From assembly GCA_018697195.1 (NCBI GenBank), contig CM031858.1:125008594-125072593 (forward strand): a stretch of DNA of 64,000 nt, read 5' to 3'. Position 1 is the first letter of the stretch, and each line of letters opens with the position of its first letter. Below, one piece after another: positions 1 to 11,814 of the stretch. The position numbers were made by a program, and so were the translations under genes. The stretch is from Certhia americana. Its lineage: Eukaryota; Chordata; Aves; Passeriformes; Certhiidae. The notes below the pieces were generated by a model. That model did not search any database. It saw nothing but the letters and a program-made list of their open reading frames with translations, and was not told the DNA's origin.

Positions 1-2180
1 GAGTACAGTAGGCTTTCTTCACAGCACTGAACATAACTGAGGGGTCAAATCACTGCTGACCCAAGCTGCTACGACTTGATGTTTGCTTAAACTGAACGGA
101 GGCTCTGAGCAGGGCAGAGGGCACCCAGTGTGAGCACTACAGAAAATGCCATTGTGAAGGGCAGCCCTGCTGACAGTGTCTGCAGGCAAGTGAGTCCCTG
201 CAGCTGGAGCCCCACAGGTACTGAACTCCTCTTCAACCCTGCAGATGGATGCCCAATTCCGACTCTCCAGAGAAACAAAAATAAATAAAATTTGTTGCAT
301 CTCAGAGATCTTCCTTTCAAATATATTTTAATTCAGTTTGGGAAAGCTTGACCTCATACTTCTCATTTTGTGGGTTTAAATTATTTACATTTCCAGACCA
401 CTTATACAACTTCCTCAATAAACAAGTAGTTTATTATTTAATCTATTTTTAAGGACTGAGCTTTATGTATTTTAACTTTTCATTCTACATCCTCTTTTAC
501 ATCACTACAAAGTATCATAGTGTAGCCCTTTCCATTCTTGTTCAAGCACCAACTGGAAATGCAGTATGTGTGCACATAGTGACAAACACCCCATAAAAAC
601 AGAAAACATGAAAATAACGTTTTTGCACTCTTCCCATTCACTAGCTTTCCTGGCAGCATAAGCCAGCAACCTCAATCCACCATCACCAGATGAGTCAACT
701 CACCACGGATGCATCCCTCTTGTCCTTCATGCAAAATGGAAAAACTCTACATGCCAAAGACAAAAGTTTCCAACAGTACCTGCCTTACTGAGAGAGAATA
801 ACAGCTCATCCAGAGATATCACGAAGGGGATTTACACCACTGGAAAGGAACTTCAGTTTCTCCTGGGTAGACTTGTTCCAAAAGTGTCACAGACAGTGAC
901 CTCAAAATCATGATGCTTGTATATACATAAAAAAAGCCATATATTGAGATTTAGCATGAATTCAGGAAGGGAGCCCTGTGTAACAGGAGTACAAGTCCCA
1001 GATTTGCTAACAGAGATGTTAAAAAAAATATTTAATGGCAATTACAATATACCTATCCCAAATGGCTGCTAAAACTTTATCCCACCCTACACTGGCATGC
1101 ATTGTGTGTAGGCCTTACATTTCAATAAAAGGAAGCAAATGCTTTTAACGGCACATTACAGAGCACACAATCTACAGGAAGGCTATTATACCACAATAAA
1201 TATTTGCTGACTAAACATACTATTTCAATTAACATCACCCTTATTGGAATCAAAAAAGATACTGAAATTTAGTTAAAATTTTAAGAAAACTACTGAGTAC
1301 TAACAGGTGATTGATGTAAAAAGGCGATTCATGTTTAAAAAAAAAAAAAATGTATTGATATATTTCTATTCATATTTCAATATCAATGGTGTAAAATCCT
1401 CCATAAGTGCTGCAGGCGAGGAGGAACCTTTTGTGATTCCAGAGCAAAACCACCCAAATCTGTACAGGCTGATGCTCTCCCAAAAGGTGGGGCAACACAC
1501 AGAGCCCATGACTCTGCCAAACACACGTGCCTGAATGTGGCAAAACCCACACTGCCCTGAAAACACAGCTCCTGATGCCAGCAGTCCTGCCTCAGCCTGC
1601 CCTCACAGCCCAGGCACACACCACGCCCTCACGTGAAAACTGATGGCTACACAGTGGTACAGGTGAAGGTGCCTATATTGCTAATTTTCTGAGAATTGCC
1701 AGCCCACAGCACTGTGTTTCTTCTGTAATCTGTAAGGCAAAAAGTCACCACCACAGGAGACCAAGAAAGTGTGAGGATTAAGCTGGTAAAATCAATTCTG
1801 GCAAAGAGCTTCCACAGATGCCTGGGAAAACACTGAGTAAATGTCCCACCCATACTCGCACCTCCATTTTCCAAGCTCCTGATGTGCAGCAGTGCTGAAC
1901 ACACACCTGCAAATGGAAGCTCCAAGAGACCTGAAATACTAAGGAATTCCACAAGCCCTTCTTTTCTTAAAAAAGGAGGTATTTGTATTTCATCTCAGAT
2001 ATGTAATAATCAAATTATTAGAAATCTTTAAGAAAATTCCATATTAAGGACATATGCCATTATTTTTCACCTTTACCATATGATGACATTTGTTTTCCTC
2101 ACACAATTTTGACAAAAAGTCTGTGACAGTTGTGAGCCATCACAGTCATATTCTCTTCTCTGTGTTATGTTAACATGGAA
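1..2180. other. non-coding stretch, no gene recognised
   Basis: The sequence is AT-rich and its open frames are short and unlike any family I know. A run of A lies near 1339-1350. An A-rich patch with AATAAA on the plus strand lies near 280-290, and an AATAAA on the minus strand lies at 430-435. I see no repeat family or RNA gene here. It could be intron, 3' flank or intergenic DNA. Confidence 0.5.
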
Positions 2181-2640
2181 TCAGAATGATAGAATGGCCT
2201 AGGTTGGAAGCGACCTTAAAGATTATCTAGTTCCAACCCCCTGCCATGGGCAGGGACACCTTTCACTGCACCAGGTTGCTCAGAGCCCCATCCAACCTGG
2301 CTTTAGACATTTCCAGGGATGGGGCATCCACAGCTTCTCTGGGCAACCTGTTTCAGTGTCTCACCCCCACAGTAAAGAATTCTTTCCAGATATTTAATTT
2401 ACACCTACTCTCCTCCAGTCTGAAGCCCTTCCCCCTTATCCTGCTACTACACATTCTTGTAAAAAATCCCTCTGCATCTTTTTTTACAGGCTCCCTTAAG
2501 GTACTGGAAAGCCACAATTAAGTCACCCTGAAGCCTTCTCTTTTACAGGCTGAACAATCCCAATTCTCTCTTCTCCTCCGAGGAAAGGCTCCCTAACCAA
2601 CCTGGTGGCCTTTGTGCTGGCAACCTCACTGAGCAGGCCC
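2181..2640 (-). mobile_element. CR1 LINE fragment, 3' end
   Basis: CR1 is the dominant non-LTR retrotransposon of birds and is usually 5'-truncated. On the plus strand this segment reads as the reverse complement of a CR1 3' end. It opens with a degenerate AGAATGATAGAAT tail, then GGTTGGAAGCGACCTTAAAG, then a CCAACCCCCTGCCATGGGCA block and the GGGATGGGGCATCCACA block. These landmarks occur in the order expected for the family. The element therefore points to the minus strand, with its 3' end at the low coordinate. The 5' boundary near 2640 is where similarity to the consensus I remember fades. No intact ORF remains. Confidence 0.9.
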
Positions 2641-3758
2641 AGACAGGGTAGAAGCACACTGTGAGCTGTGCTCAGTGAGAACAAAAAAAGATAATTCTCG
2701 CCTGGAAAGCCACATTTAAATATTAAAAAAAAGGTCCAGTAAGTGGATATGGATTGTTGACAAGGAAGTAGGAAGAAACAAAGAGACCACATCCGTCAAC
2801 ACAAGAGGCAGTGGCTGTAACACATCACTAACCTACTTTTTTTTCCGGGATTATGGCAGAGGAGGCTCTAAGAAGGGATTTAAAAGGAGAAAATGAGGTT
2901 AAGTGTGTTGATGTCTGTCCACAGCTCATGCTTAACTTCAGTGTAGCAATGAATAAAGCCTGCAGAAGCTGTTTTGAATACACAGCAGGTCAGTGACAAA
3001 GCTGGTATTGCAGGGCTGTGTGGATGGATGGGCCAGAGGGGCTTTGGATATGAAATCAGACTACTTCTTGCTACCATTATTATGGGAGAAGTACATGAAT
3101 ATTACAGAAACACTCACAAGAAAATTAATTTCTTTTAACAGCAGGTTTGAACAAGGTAGAAGTTACACAAGCTGTACATGGACTATGCCTGACAGAGGAC
3201 TGAAGTATGGCATTGCTTCATGGCCACAGGCATCCCTAGGGCTTGCTCCTAAACATGTCTCAGTCACAGACATCTCTGAAGGAAAAAAAGCACCTCATTC
3301 AACAACTTTCATGGTTTATTTTTTAAGATCAGGACATCATTAACTATGTTGGTTGTTATAAGGAGTTACTATCTTCTAATGACTCCTAAAATATCTGGAC
3401 GTAACAGCTGAAAACTTCTGTGTTCCATAACTAATTCAGTCTTTCATAAACTGATTTACAAATGTACTTGCTATTTAATTCTGTCAGAAAATATTTAAGG
3501 TAGTATTTTTTCTGTCACCTCCTTAGCTCAGCCATTTACTGAGTTAAAAGAGCAGGGGCTAAGGGGCCCATTTGAGCTCAGTAGCAAACCTTGGTCTTAA
3601 AATGCATTTGCCTCTCAGCAGATGACAGCCTCAACAGCAGTGCAACCTTTTATCCAACTGACCCATGAGAGAGACTGGTGTTTGCCATCCTCTTAGTATG
3701 CCTCTGAAAATACCTGCTTGTTTGGTAAGGCTAGGTGTTTCACCAAAGACATGTTGAC

Positions 3759-3798
3759 ATCAGGTAAATTATTGTCACATTAGGTAAATTATTGCAAC
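3759..3798. repeat. 20-bp imperfect tandem duplication
   Basis: Two adjacent 20-base units, 3759-3778 and 3779-3798, share the core AGGTAAATTATTG and differ at three positions. This looks like a small slippage duplication in non-coding DNA. Each core contains AG followed by GTAAAT, a weak splice-donor look-alike, but no exon is visible on its left. Confidence 0.8.
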
Positions 3799-5085
3799 AA
3801 GAAGGTAAAAAACTGAAAATGGTAGCAGACATCATCTTCCTGTACAAGGCATTTTTAACAGTGGTTTACAAATGAACAATTTTTCATCAAAGGTTCCAGA
3901 AAAGCATCAGAAGAAAGCAATTTTAGGAACACAACAATATCACAAAGTTAAGAAAATCCTTTCTGCTATGCTGTACTGTATTCATGCAAATCTTAACAAC
4001 AAAATGCCTGTTAAAATTGGGGAGTAGCTTTGATTATTTTGCTTAGTGCTCTTCACTGTGTCCTTTAAAAACTAGTAATCAGCACTTGAAAGAGAGCCAG
4101 GAGGTAACATACTAGCTAGCCATGTATCACTGTCACAAATCACTATGGATTGGAAAAGCACACCAGTTGGAGACCCAGCATCCTGATAACACGAATTCTG
4201 GGTCTGGACATCCAGCCCAGTCTTTCAGCCATTGTGAGGGATTCCACCAAGCAGAGCGTGGTTTGGGGAGACCAGTAGTGCTTTCCAGGCTCTGCTGGAT
4301 ACAGGGATGACGTTCCCACTGACTCCAAGGGAGATGCTATGCTCACCTGAAGACACAGCTCCTCAGAAAGGAACTCAGCGTGTGTGTGTCCACCTGAAAC
4401 TGAACTCCACCCCACAACTGGGTCCATACACTCAGACTACAGCATTCAGTAAGGTTTTCATAAGACACAACTCACCATATAATAAAATAGGCCTGCAAGG
4501 TATGTTAAATGAACCATGTCCTAAGAGTAGGCACTTCCCTGCAGTGACTAGAGCTGGGCCTTGGGCAAACAGCTCTGGTGCACACATCCTCTGCCTGAGT
4601 GTCCTGAAGAGCACTCCAGGCCAGTGAAGCAGAAAATGCGTGTATTCCTGTTTTAGTGCTTTATCTGGGGTAGGTGCTCCTCTGCTGTCAAAAGCTAAGA
4701 GTTATGTTCCTGACAACAGTAAGGACAAGACTAAATCAAGAAAGGAGTTCAGAGAGGCAGAGAAATGCAGCTGAGCTTTTGATGAACAAACCTCATTAAC
4801 TGACTGGTTATCAACTATCCCAATAGATTATTAAAAGAATTATTATTACAGCTGTAGTTTAACTGTTTGGAAAAGCGACATTTAAAAGTCACTACATAAC
4901 ACTATCACCTGTAATGCTATGCTGTAAATTTGTTATTTAAAACCTACTTGTAAATACACAGCAACTCTTGCAAGTTATTGGCAGCATTCAAAAGTACTGG
5001 CAAGAGCAAATAAAAATGCATCTATTTGGGGGAAATTAGGTATTCTTAGGACTTTATGTTCTCATCAGATAGCAAACATTAAAAA

Positions 5086-5133
5086 TATGCCCATTACAAT
5101 ATGTACAATATTGTACATATTGTAATGGGCATA
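5086..5133. repeat. 48-bp perfect palindrome without spacer
   Basis: The left arm (5086-5109) starts TATGCCCATTACAATATG. The right arm (5110-5133) is its exact reverse complement and ends CATTGTAATGGGCATA-like in register, all 24 base pairs matching with no loop bases. The flanks stop matching at once (A at 5085, C at 5134). No family terminal repeat or target-site duplication is evident. Possible origins are a template-switch event during replication, a tiny foldback element, or an assembly join. Confidence 0.93.
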
Positions 5134-8100
5134 CACCCAGAAAAATGCTGGGTTTGCTACACTTTCTTCAGATTGAGCCAACTGTATTTAAGTTTTTAAA
5201 TCCATGAAGGACAGGCATAGTCAAACACCACAATGCTTTCCTAATGCCATTATGTATCAGAACACTACATGTGAAAGTTCATACAGCTTTCTTAAAAGAT
5301 ACCACTTTTTCCCTTCTTTTCAAAACCACACAATTTCCCGGGGCAAAAATACAAATGTGTGCATGTTTCAGACACTCTTACTTGTTGTGGATGGACTCAG
5401 ATTATGCTGTCCCAGTTGAGTGATTTAAAATTGGATTTATTGTGATTCTTCATGATTGAAGAGGTCAAAGCCTTCCCCGGGGAAAACAACTATAAGGTGC
5501 TCTGCAGACCAGTTTAAGGAGTATATGTGAACTTTTGAGCTTCACAAGGTTAATCCATGTCTTGGTTTCACTGTAAGTAATACAACCTTCTTATGAAACA
5601 TGAGAAATACAGTAATTTTTATGTCTATAGAGTAGAAATGAATTATTTTCTTGCATTTCCTCTCCCCCCTCGAAATATGCAAAGCAAATTTTGAAATTCC
5701 CAACTCAATATATATCAAAGAAGAAAAAGGTTCAAAGTCAAGTCCTAGAAAGTCAAGAAATGCCAGAACAAATTTAGTTCAGCTCCCTTGTGCTTATACA
5801 TCAAGATGAAATATTTAATTACACAATGACATGCTATTTTTTGACTGCATTATCTGTGTTTTAAAGAACAAGAAACAAATTCCATAGTGGCCTGATCACA
5901 CCAGATGTTTATATGTTCACTGCATTTCAAATATAATACTTCAGTAGTTATTTATCTTATTGAGAGAGGTATAAGGTCAGACTAAAATTTTCCTATGATT
6001 ACCTGATAGCTTGGCTTTTTCAGTAGAAAAAACATTATTGGAAATAAAATATCTCTTCCACCAGCAAATACTGCTTGATAGTATGCTGTGATCTAGTTTT
6101 GAATGAACAAAACCAGAACAAATCTCATTTGGCCTGATTTTTTTTTTTTTCAAAACAGGTCTATCAGAATGACTAATTTATCAAAATATTTCAAATCGCA
6201 TTCTAAAAATACCAGCTATTTATCATTTTACTCTGCTCTACAGACATCAGTCTAACACTCAATCAGAATAAGTGGTGATGAATCATGCACATTTTAGGAA
6301 TGTCTTGGCTCTCTGAACAACGTATGGGTTCTAAATCTTTATTGATAGAAATATCTTACTTCCAACAGAAATTTACATACAAATGTGCAAATCAGGGCTA
6401 GAGCAGCAAGCCTGTGTTATGGCTACGAGGTGTCTGGGCTTGGCTAGCTGCCTTCAGTGCCCATTTCAACCTTGGCTCAGATAATTGGAATAAAGATGAA
6501 TGAAAATTTAGGCCTGAAGTTTTAATAGTAACTATTTGTTATTTAAATTTCCTGTTCCACACTAAATGACTGCAAGAATGTGTGCTCAGAATTAAAAGGC
6601 TGCTCTTTAGCATCAGCACATTGATTTCTTAGGGCCCTAGCAAAGCTTTTCACATTGTTTCTGGACTATAGCTCTACACCCTTCTAACTGCCTGTCAGAC
6701 ATCATTTCTGCTTTATGAATAAATAATATGATGCCCAGGGGAAACGTTGGGCTAAGACAAAAAAATCAATATGTGTCTAGCACGTATTAGGCAGTTGTTC
6801 AGCTGAAGTCTGTCTCAAATATGTGGAGTAATTTTAATAACAAAACAAATTCTTTCCACACCAAGCTAAATAGAGGGTTATTAAGGAAGCACTACCACTA
6901 TATCACCCTGTATCCTATTTGAAGATTAATAATACAGTTCTTCTAAAATGTGAATAAATGTTCTGATTGCAAAGTATTTGGTGATTATTTATCTACAAAT
7001 TTCAAATATTCACACTATAGAAAAATGGTAGCAAGTGATTTTTTATTCTGTTCCTCTTGGAGTGGTGCTGGTGCACATCTGCGTAGTAAAGCTGTTATTA
7101 CAACTGGCTTGTTTGTTGTATTTTAAAAACATCTTGCAAAATGGCTTTTTTTTTTTTTTTTCCAGAGGACCCAGGATCAAAAGTGAAACAAAAGCAGGGT
7201 AAATTAATCATTCATGCAGCTCTCTAATCGTCTTAGTCATTCCTGAAACATAAGCCTATTTTTGCAGTCAGCACAGTTCCTGGTTCAGTCCCCCACCATG
7301 CCCAGATGCAAACCCATCACAGGAATATTTGAATCACCTCACTTCTACAGGGCCTGTCTAAATAAACAGGCCTAACTCCTGTCACGGGGCAGTTCTAAAA
7401 CCCCTTTGCATTATGCCCGAGAAGGGCTGGTTATGTTAACTGTACCATACAGGAAGCTCATTGTAGAAACCGCTGCTCACTCGCTCTCCCACAGCTTATT
7501 GAAGGTGGACAAGCTTGACTTCTACACTCCTTCCTTCCTTCCACGTGCCCTTCATCACCAGGAAAGCTTGGGCTGTGCCAGGCAGCAGCACTCAGCCCCT
7601 GCTGACAGCACATCACTCCCCCTCCCAGCTCACTGATGGCCAGAGGGGCTAAAGTCTCACCTCCTCAACAACATCGCCTTCCCACTGTGCTCCTTGAAAA
7701 CACAGATCTCATGCTGGAAAACGATGAAGAGATGGATAGATTATTTTGGGACAAGGGGCAAGCTGCCAGTGCTCCTGGGAGTCCTCATGAAAGCCACAGG
7801 CATCCCAGGTTCAGCAGCATGGCCAGAGAAACAGCAAAAAACAGAGGTAAAGACAAACCAGCAAGCTGCAGTCAGACCCACAGATGTCCTCTGAGATCCC
7901 TGGCTCCAAGTCACCAACATTCAGCTCATGGACATTGCTATAAAAGGGGCTTTTTCACCCCCCTGCTGTTATGCAAACCTTTTAGTGCAGATCCTCCCCA
8001 CGGGAGCTTGCTGACAAGGTGGCTCCTCCTGTTATGTACAGTATAATGAAAAGCACAAACTTCATGTATTTATGACCCTTTCAGACTGAGGAGCTGCAGC

Positions 8101-8370
8101 TGAGTGCCCTTGCCTGGGGGTGCTTACTCCTGCAGGATAGCCAGCCATCTGGAAGCACAGCCTAAAGGAAGCAGAGGGAAAACCTGACATCTCAGGCAAA
8201 GAAACCTGCAGATGTGCAGAAGCTACTACTGATGGTGGCAGAGGTGCAAGGTGTCTTGAGGCTCACACCAGCCGACACGCTGGAGATCATTAACATCAAT
8301 GCTGATAGAAAATGCTTTTTCCAACTCAAAGGACGTGAAATGATTAAGACAAGAAGAGGAGACTTCTAAG

Positions 8371-8430
8371 AACCAAAAACCAAAACCAAACAAAAAACTC
8401 AAGAACAAACAAACAATAAAAAAACAAGCA
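8371..8430 (+). repeat. A-rich CAAA-type low-complexity tract
   Basis: Runs of A are interrupted by single C or CC, giving repeated AACCAAA and ACAAACAAACA patterns. The composition looks like an old simple repeat or a decayed poly(A) tail. No retrotransposon body is recognisable immediately on its left, so the origin is undecided. Confidence 0.6.
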
Positions 8431-9514
8431 GAAGTGCCCCAACAAACTCAGTCTAAAAAAAGCCCATTAACAAACAAAGCCCCACACTCACTCCTAAAAA
8501 CCCACACAGGCAAAAAGGAGAAGCCTGAAGCTGATGCTTGTATGGATTTCTATTGACTCTGAATTACCTACAAACCCCAATCCCTGGGTGCTTGGTGAAA
8601 AACAGACAGAAAGGAAACTGAAAGCAGAACAGTAATTTCCAACACAGACAAGCTGTCAGTACCAAACCATATGTCCTGTGCGGTGTCACTCAGAGAAGCA
8701 TCCCTTCATCACCTTCTGCCTTTGGTGAGGGCCATGGCCAGCTCTCTGGCAGCGCTCCCATGCCAGCAAGCCCTCTCCAGCTGGCACCTGGCTCACGCAT
8801 TTTCCTTCAGCCACTGGCCTACACCTCTGCAATGCCAACACCAGACAGCCCAGAGCAGAGACACTGGGAACATGGGCAGACCAGTGTGATGCCCAGCGAT
8901 GACCACCACAAACATGGAATAAACCAATCCTGCACACTCTTTGCAAGACCTAAGTTACAGGGGATGACCTGGCAACACCTGTGCTGTCCTGCTACAGAGA
9001 CCTACCCAAAAGACCCCACCCTGCTCTTCGCCCCTCACATGTCCCTCACCCCCCACCACCACAGTCTATCTGTGTAAGAAGCCACTCCTGTGTTTCTAAA
9101 AAATGGCTGCACAACATGTATTTCTGCCAGCCCCCAGGAGACAGGAACACTTGACCTTGGACACTTGACTCCTGACCACTCTGCTCGCACATTCTTACCC
9201 TTTCAGTGCTATTTAAATGTATAATTAAGCTTCCTAAAACTGACACTGTCTGTGACCTATCGATGTTGCCTTTGAAAGCCTTGGGAACCTCAGGCAGGAA
9301 CCTCTCAGTGAAACCCCAGACCTGTCTGTGCATGCAGTGCCTGGAGATGTGGTTCCTGACTCTGAATGAAGTCCTCACTTCAGTCATCTCCTTTATCACA
9401 TGTCACACTTGCTTTCTGCACCTCCACCTGAAGGTTCTCCAAACCATACCTCCATCAAGTGATGCATGGAGGGGTCATTTTGGTTATTTTACACAGCCCA
9501 AAATCTGCCTAAAG

Positions 9515-9545
9515 CAATCTTTAGCCAAAATCAGGCTAAAGATTG
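9515..9545. repeat. 12-bp stem, 7-base loop inverted repeat
   Basis: CAATCTTTAGCC at 9515-9526 is the exact reverse complement of GGCTAAAGATTG at 9534-9545, separated by AAAATCA. If the minus-strand exon chain ending at 9829 is real, this hairpin would lie roughly 300 bases after its stop codon, in the 3' untranslated region. There is no U-run, so a bacterial-style terminator reading does not apply. Confidence 0.85.
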
Positions 9546-9828
9546 ATGCTTTTTCACCACCAACACAGCTGGCTGAAGAAGGATCCTGCCCTCACCTTCC
9601 AGCCTCGCTCACAGCCAAGCAGCTGTTTCTGGGCTGTACTACAAATCAAAGAAGTGCTGATCCAAATTTTGGAAAGATCCTAGAACCCACATAAAACTTT
9701 TTCTTTTTAGCTCTAAGGTTCCCAGCTTTTAACTGAATTGATAATGCTCTGGACCTACAGTTGCCCTCAGATGGCACTGTGTTGCTGTCTAATGGTAATG
9801 GAGGATCACGTGGCACGATAATATCTGT

Positions 9829-9938
9829 TCAAAAGTTCTGATTTCCTCCGCAAGAGTTCCGATTATGCAGGTCTGTCAGACACGCTTCAGTCATCAACAC
9901 ATTTTTATTGCAAACAGAATTTGCAAAATGATGAGCTA
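9829..9938 (-). CDS. candidate terminal coding exon, unassigned gene
   Basis: On the minus strand a strong pyrimidine tract (TTTTCTCTCCCTTCTTTTG) leads to AG at 9939-9940. The exon begins at 9938 with two bases that complete a codon begun in the previous exon. The only frame without an early stop reads VAHHFANSVCNKNVLMTEAC and continues to a TGA at 9829-9831, about 36 codons in all. Its phase (1) agrees with the exon at 10831-10896. I do not recognise the peptide. Against it: the open frame is short, the opposite strand also reads open for a stretch, and no poly(A) signal was found close after the stop. The segment has more CpG than its surroundings, so a conserved non-coding element is an alternative. 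Confidence 0.3.
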
Positions 9939-10830
9939 CTCAAAAGAGAAGGGAGAGAAAACCCTCAGCTTTCAGATGTGTTTCATTTCCTGATCTGATC
10001 TTTCACAGAAAATGAGAGTTCAGGAGTAAAATGCTTCATCTTTGACAGATTTAAAGGCAAGTATCAGACCTCTAGCTTCCACAAGGTAAGACACCAGAAG
10101 CATGAGTAGCAATAAATTGATTTTACATTAATTTTATCTCTAAGGTGTCTGTACAAGATCATGGATTTCTATGTTCATTTTATGGACAACTATTCCCAAG
10201 AAGCAATGATTCTATGAACCATATTTATGTTGCATTTATTTATGGCTTTCTCATGGGCTCAAAATCTGGAACTGAAGCATCTCTGTCCTACACAGAGGTA
10301 ACAAAAAGAGACAGAAAGGGACTCAGAATACCCACACAAACTCATACAGCCAGTCACTGTAGCTTAGGAGACACCTGGTCAGAAAAATTGTGGTAACCAA
10401 GCATGTTATCAGAGAAGCGCACTCCATTTTGCAAAGGAAAAGTTAAACTTGTCTAGGGGTAAAAAAGTTAACTTTGCCTGAACAATCTGACTTTCCTTTA
10501 GGAAAAGCTAGGAACATGCAGCAGGTCAGTTAGCACTGTGGGGTTACCCTGAAAGATTTTGTTTGCAATACTATCAATATGCATTAAGTGACAACCACCT
10601 GCTTGGCGTGCAATAGCAAAGCACTGATTCCTCGTAAAGTTTCAAGGCTCTTACTGCATTAAGAAAGGGACTTGAAATCTTCCCAGTATTTCTCAACTCA
10701 GGTACAAATTGTGTGCATTACATACTATCAAGTCAAGTCCAGTCTGGTACCATATCACTTCCTAGTAACAGCCACTCAGTAAGGGCTGGGACACTTGGAA
10801 TTAAAACTAACTTCAGGACTTGAAACTTAC

Positions 10831-10896
10831 CTTTTGCCAGGTGTTGGGAGACATTATTTAAGAGGCAAGCCAATATAAATTTGGCATTGCTCAAAT
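10831..10896 (-). CDS. candidate 66-bp coding exon, unassigned gene
   Basis: The donor is strong: AAAAG followed by GTAAGT, at 10825-10830 on the complementary strand. Ending in phase 1, the frame reads LSNAKFILACLLNNVSQHL, flanked by a split Asp codon and a Lys. The upstream boundary is set at the AG at 10897-10898 because it restores the phase left by the exon at 11466-11493. That acceptor has a weak pyrimidine tract, which is the main doubt. In the same frame a stop lies just beyond the chosen acceptor, so the exon cannot extend further upstream in this frame. The peptide looks like an amphipathic helix, but I cannot assign it to a family. Confidence 0.35.
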
Positions 10897-11465
10897 CTCA
10901 TAATTCCTCTAGTAACTGAACGTCAGCAGCAGCAGCCTGCCTACTGAAGGCTGGATCTCCACACAGGTACCAGCTCTGCTCTGCAGACTGCACACCCACT
11001 CCAACTTCCTAACCACAATATTCTTTTTTGCACCCAGCAGAGGGGGAGAGCTTGGTAACTTAAACATGAAATATGAACCCCCAGCAGTCTATTTTGTTCA
11101 CTTGCTGTCCGCACCCATGGTGACCTCATTAGCTGTGCTTCCAAACAGGCTTTGAGATGAGCAAATTGATGTATAGATCTGCAGCATCTCCCACAACTGC
11201 AACAGCAGAAACAGCTTTTATCAGCTTGGCAAAGTGAGCCTAAGGCTGGGATTTCCAATGAGGTGGTCATCACTTGGCTTGACCAAAACATTTACACTGA
11301 CCAAAGCCACCTTCCTGAGGCAGGAGAGCCTGTGTCAGCACCAGAGGACACGTGATGCCTCTCACACAGCTCCAGGAAGAAAATCAGCTGAAAGACTAGG
11401 ATGCTGAGGGGTAAGGAACAGCTTTCTAAATGACCACACACAAACCCATATTCAGCAGGTTTTAC

Positions 11466-11493
11466 CTTTCAGCTGGGATTGGTACTTCTGCTT
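11466..11493 (-). CDS. candidate 28-bp micro-exon, unassigned gene
   Basis: The acceptor tract TTGGTTTTGTGTCTTAAG precedes the exon and GTAAAA follows it as donor. The exon encodes KQKYQSQLK plus one base, so it starts in phase 0 and ends in phase 1. The start phase matches the end of the exon at 11755-11814. The end phase matches the exon at 10831-10896. Exons this short are rare but known in vertebrates. The basic, polar peptide would extend the YRDYK end of the preceding exon. No family was recognised. Confidence 0.33.
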
Positions 11494-11754
11494 CTTAAGA
11501 CACAAAACCAAGAAGTGCACTTTCAAAATATATCACATGTTTCTTATATGCACACACACTGGTGATCTCACACAGCTCACCTTAAATGATGAAGCTGTAA
11601 GCAACAGTTTCTGTTAAATCTGCTTGCAACATTGCTGCTAACCACTTTAGTTGCTTAATACTGGCACCTTCATAAATTAAAGGGGTCTTCAGAAAATGAG
11701 TTAAAACCAAGCTGGCCACCACAGGAAACAGAAAGCAGTTGTATAAACAATTAC

Positions 11755-11814
11755 CTTGTAGTCTCTGTAGGGCTTGATGTTCAAGTGAGATACAGTATTG
11801 ACAAATGATTCCTC
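11755..11814 (-). CDS. candidate 60-bp coding exon, unassigned gene
   Basis: This is the best single exon call in the chain. On the minus strand a run of 17 T and CCTTCTGCCTAG form a textbook acceptor. The exon is exactly 20 codons and ends AAG before GTAATT, a good donor. In frame it reads EESFVNTVSHLNIKPYRDYK without a stop. It starts and ends in phase 0. I cannot name the protein. The next minus-strand segment downstream (11466-11493) continues the frame. I found no convincing upstream coding exon between here and the CpG island, so the 5' part of the gene is not resolved. Confidence 0.45.

Larger units (their letters stand above)
2641..9828. other. intron-like or intergenic DNA, no gene recognised
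   Basis: This stretch holds a 20-bp imperfect tandem pair at 3759-3798, a 48-bp perfect palindrome at 5086-5133, T runs near 6138-6151 and 7146-7163, an A-rich CAAA-type patch at 8371-8430 and a hairpin at 9515-9545. The open frames are short and none resembles a known protein. If the exon chain at 9829-11814 is real, the part just below 9829 would be its 3' untranslated region. I found no canonical poly(A) signal on the minus strand within about 1 kb of the stop. Confidence 0.45.

Noticed and set aside
430..839. Possible minus-strand terminal exon (TTTCCAG acceptor at 840-841, AATAAA at 430-435)
   Set aside because: The only frame open past ten codons ends after a few residues (GVNPLRDISG), the acceptor is ordinary, and a stop-bearing chain already ends at 9829. 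There is no independent support.
7406..8046. Two adjoining plus-strand open frames of 76 and 136 codons
   Set aside because: There is no family resemblance, no splice context and no promoter. Overlapping frames of similar length occur in the same place.
9515..9545. Hairpin as a transcription terminator
   Set aside because: Intrinsic terminators are bacterial. The genome is vertebrate and there is no following U-run.
10051..10086. Plus-strand 36-base segment with TTTGACAG acceptor and AAGGTAAGAC donor
   Set aside because: One frame is open (FKGKYQTSSFHK), but it lies in the intron of the minus-strand chain on the opposite strand and has no partner. It was left out as a likely random match.
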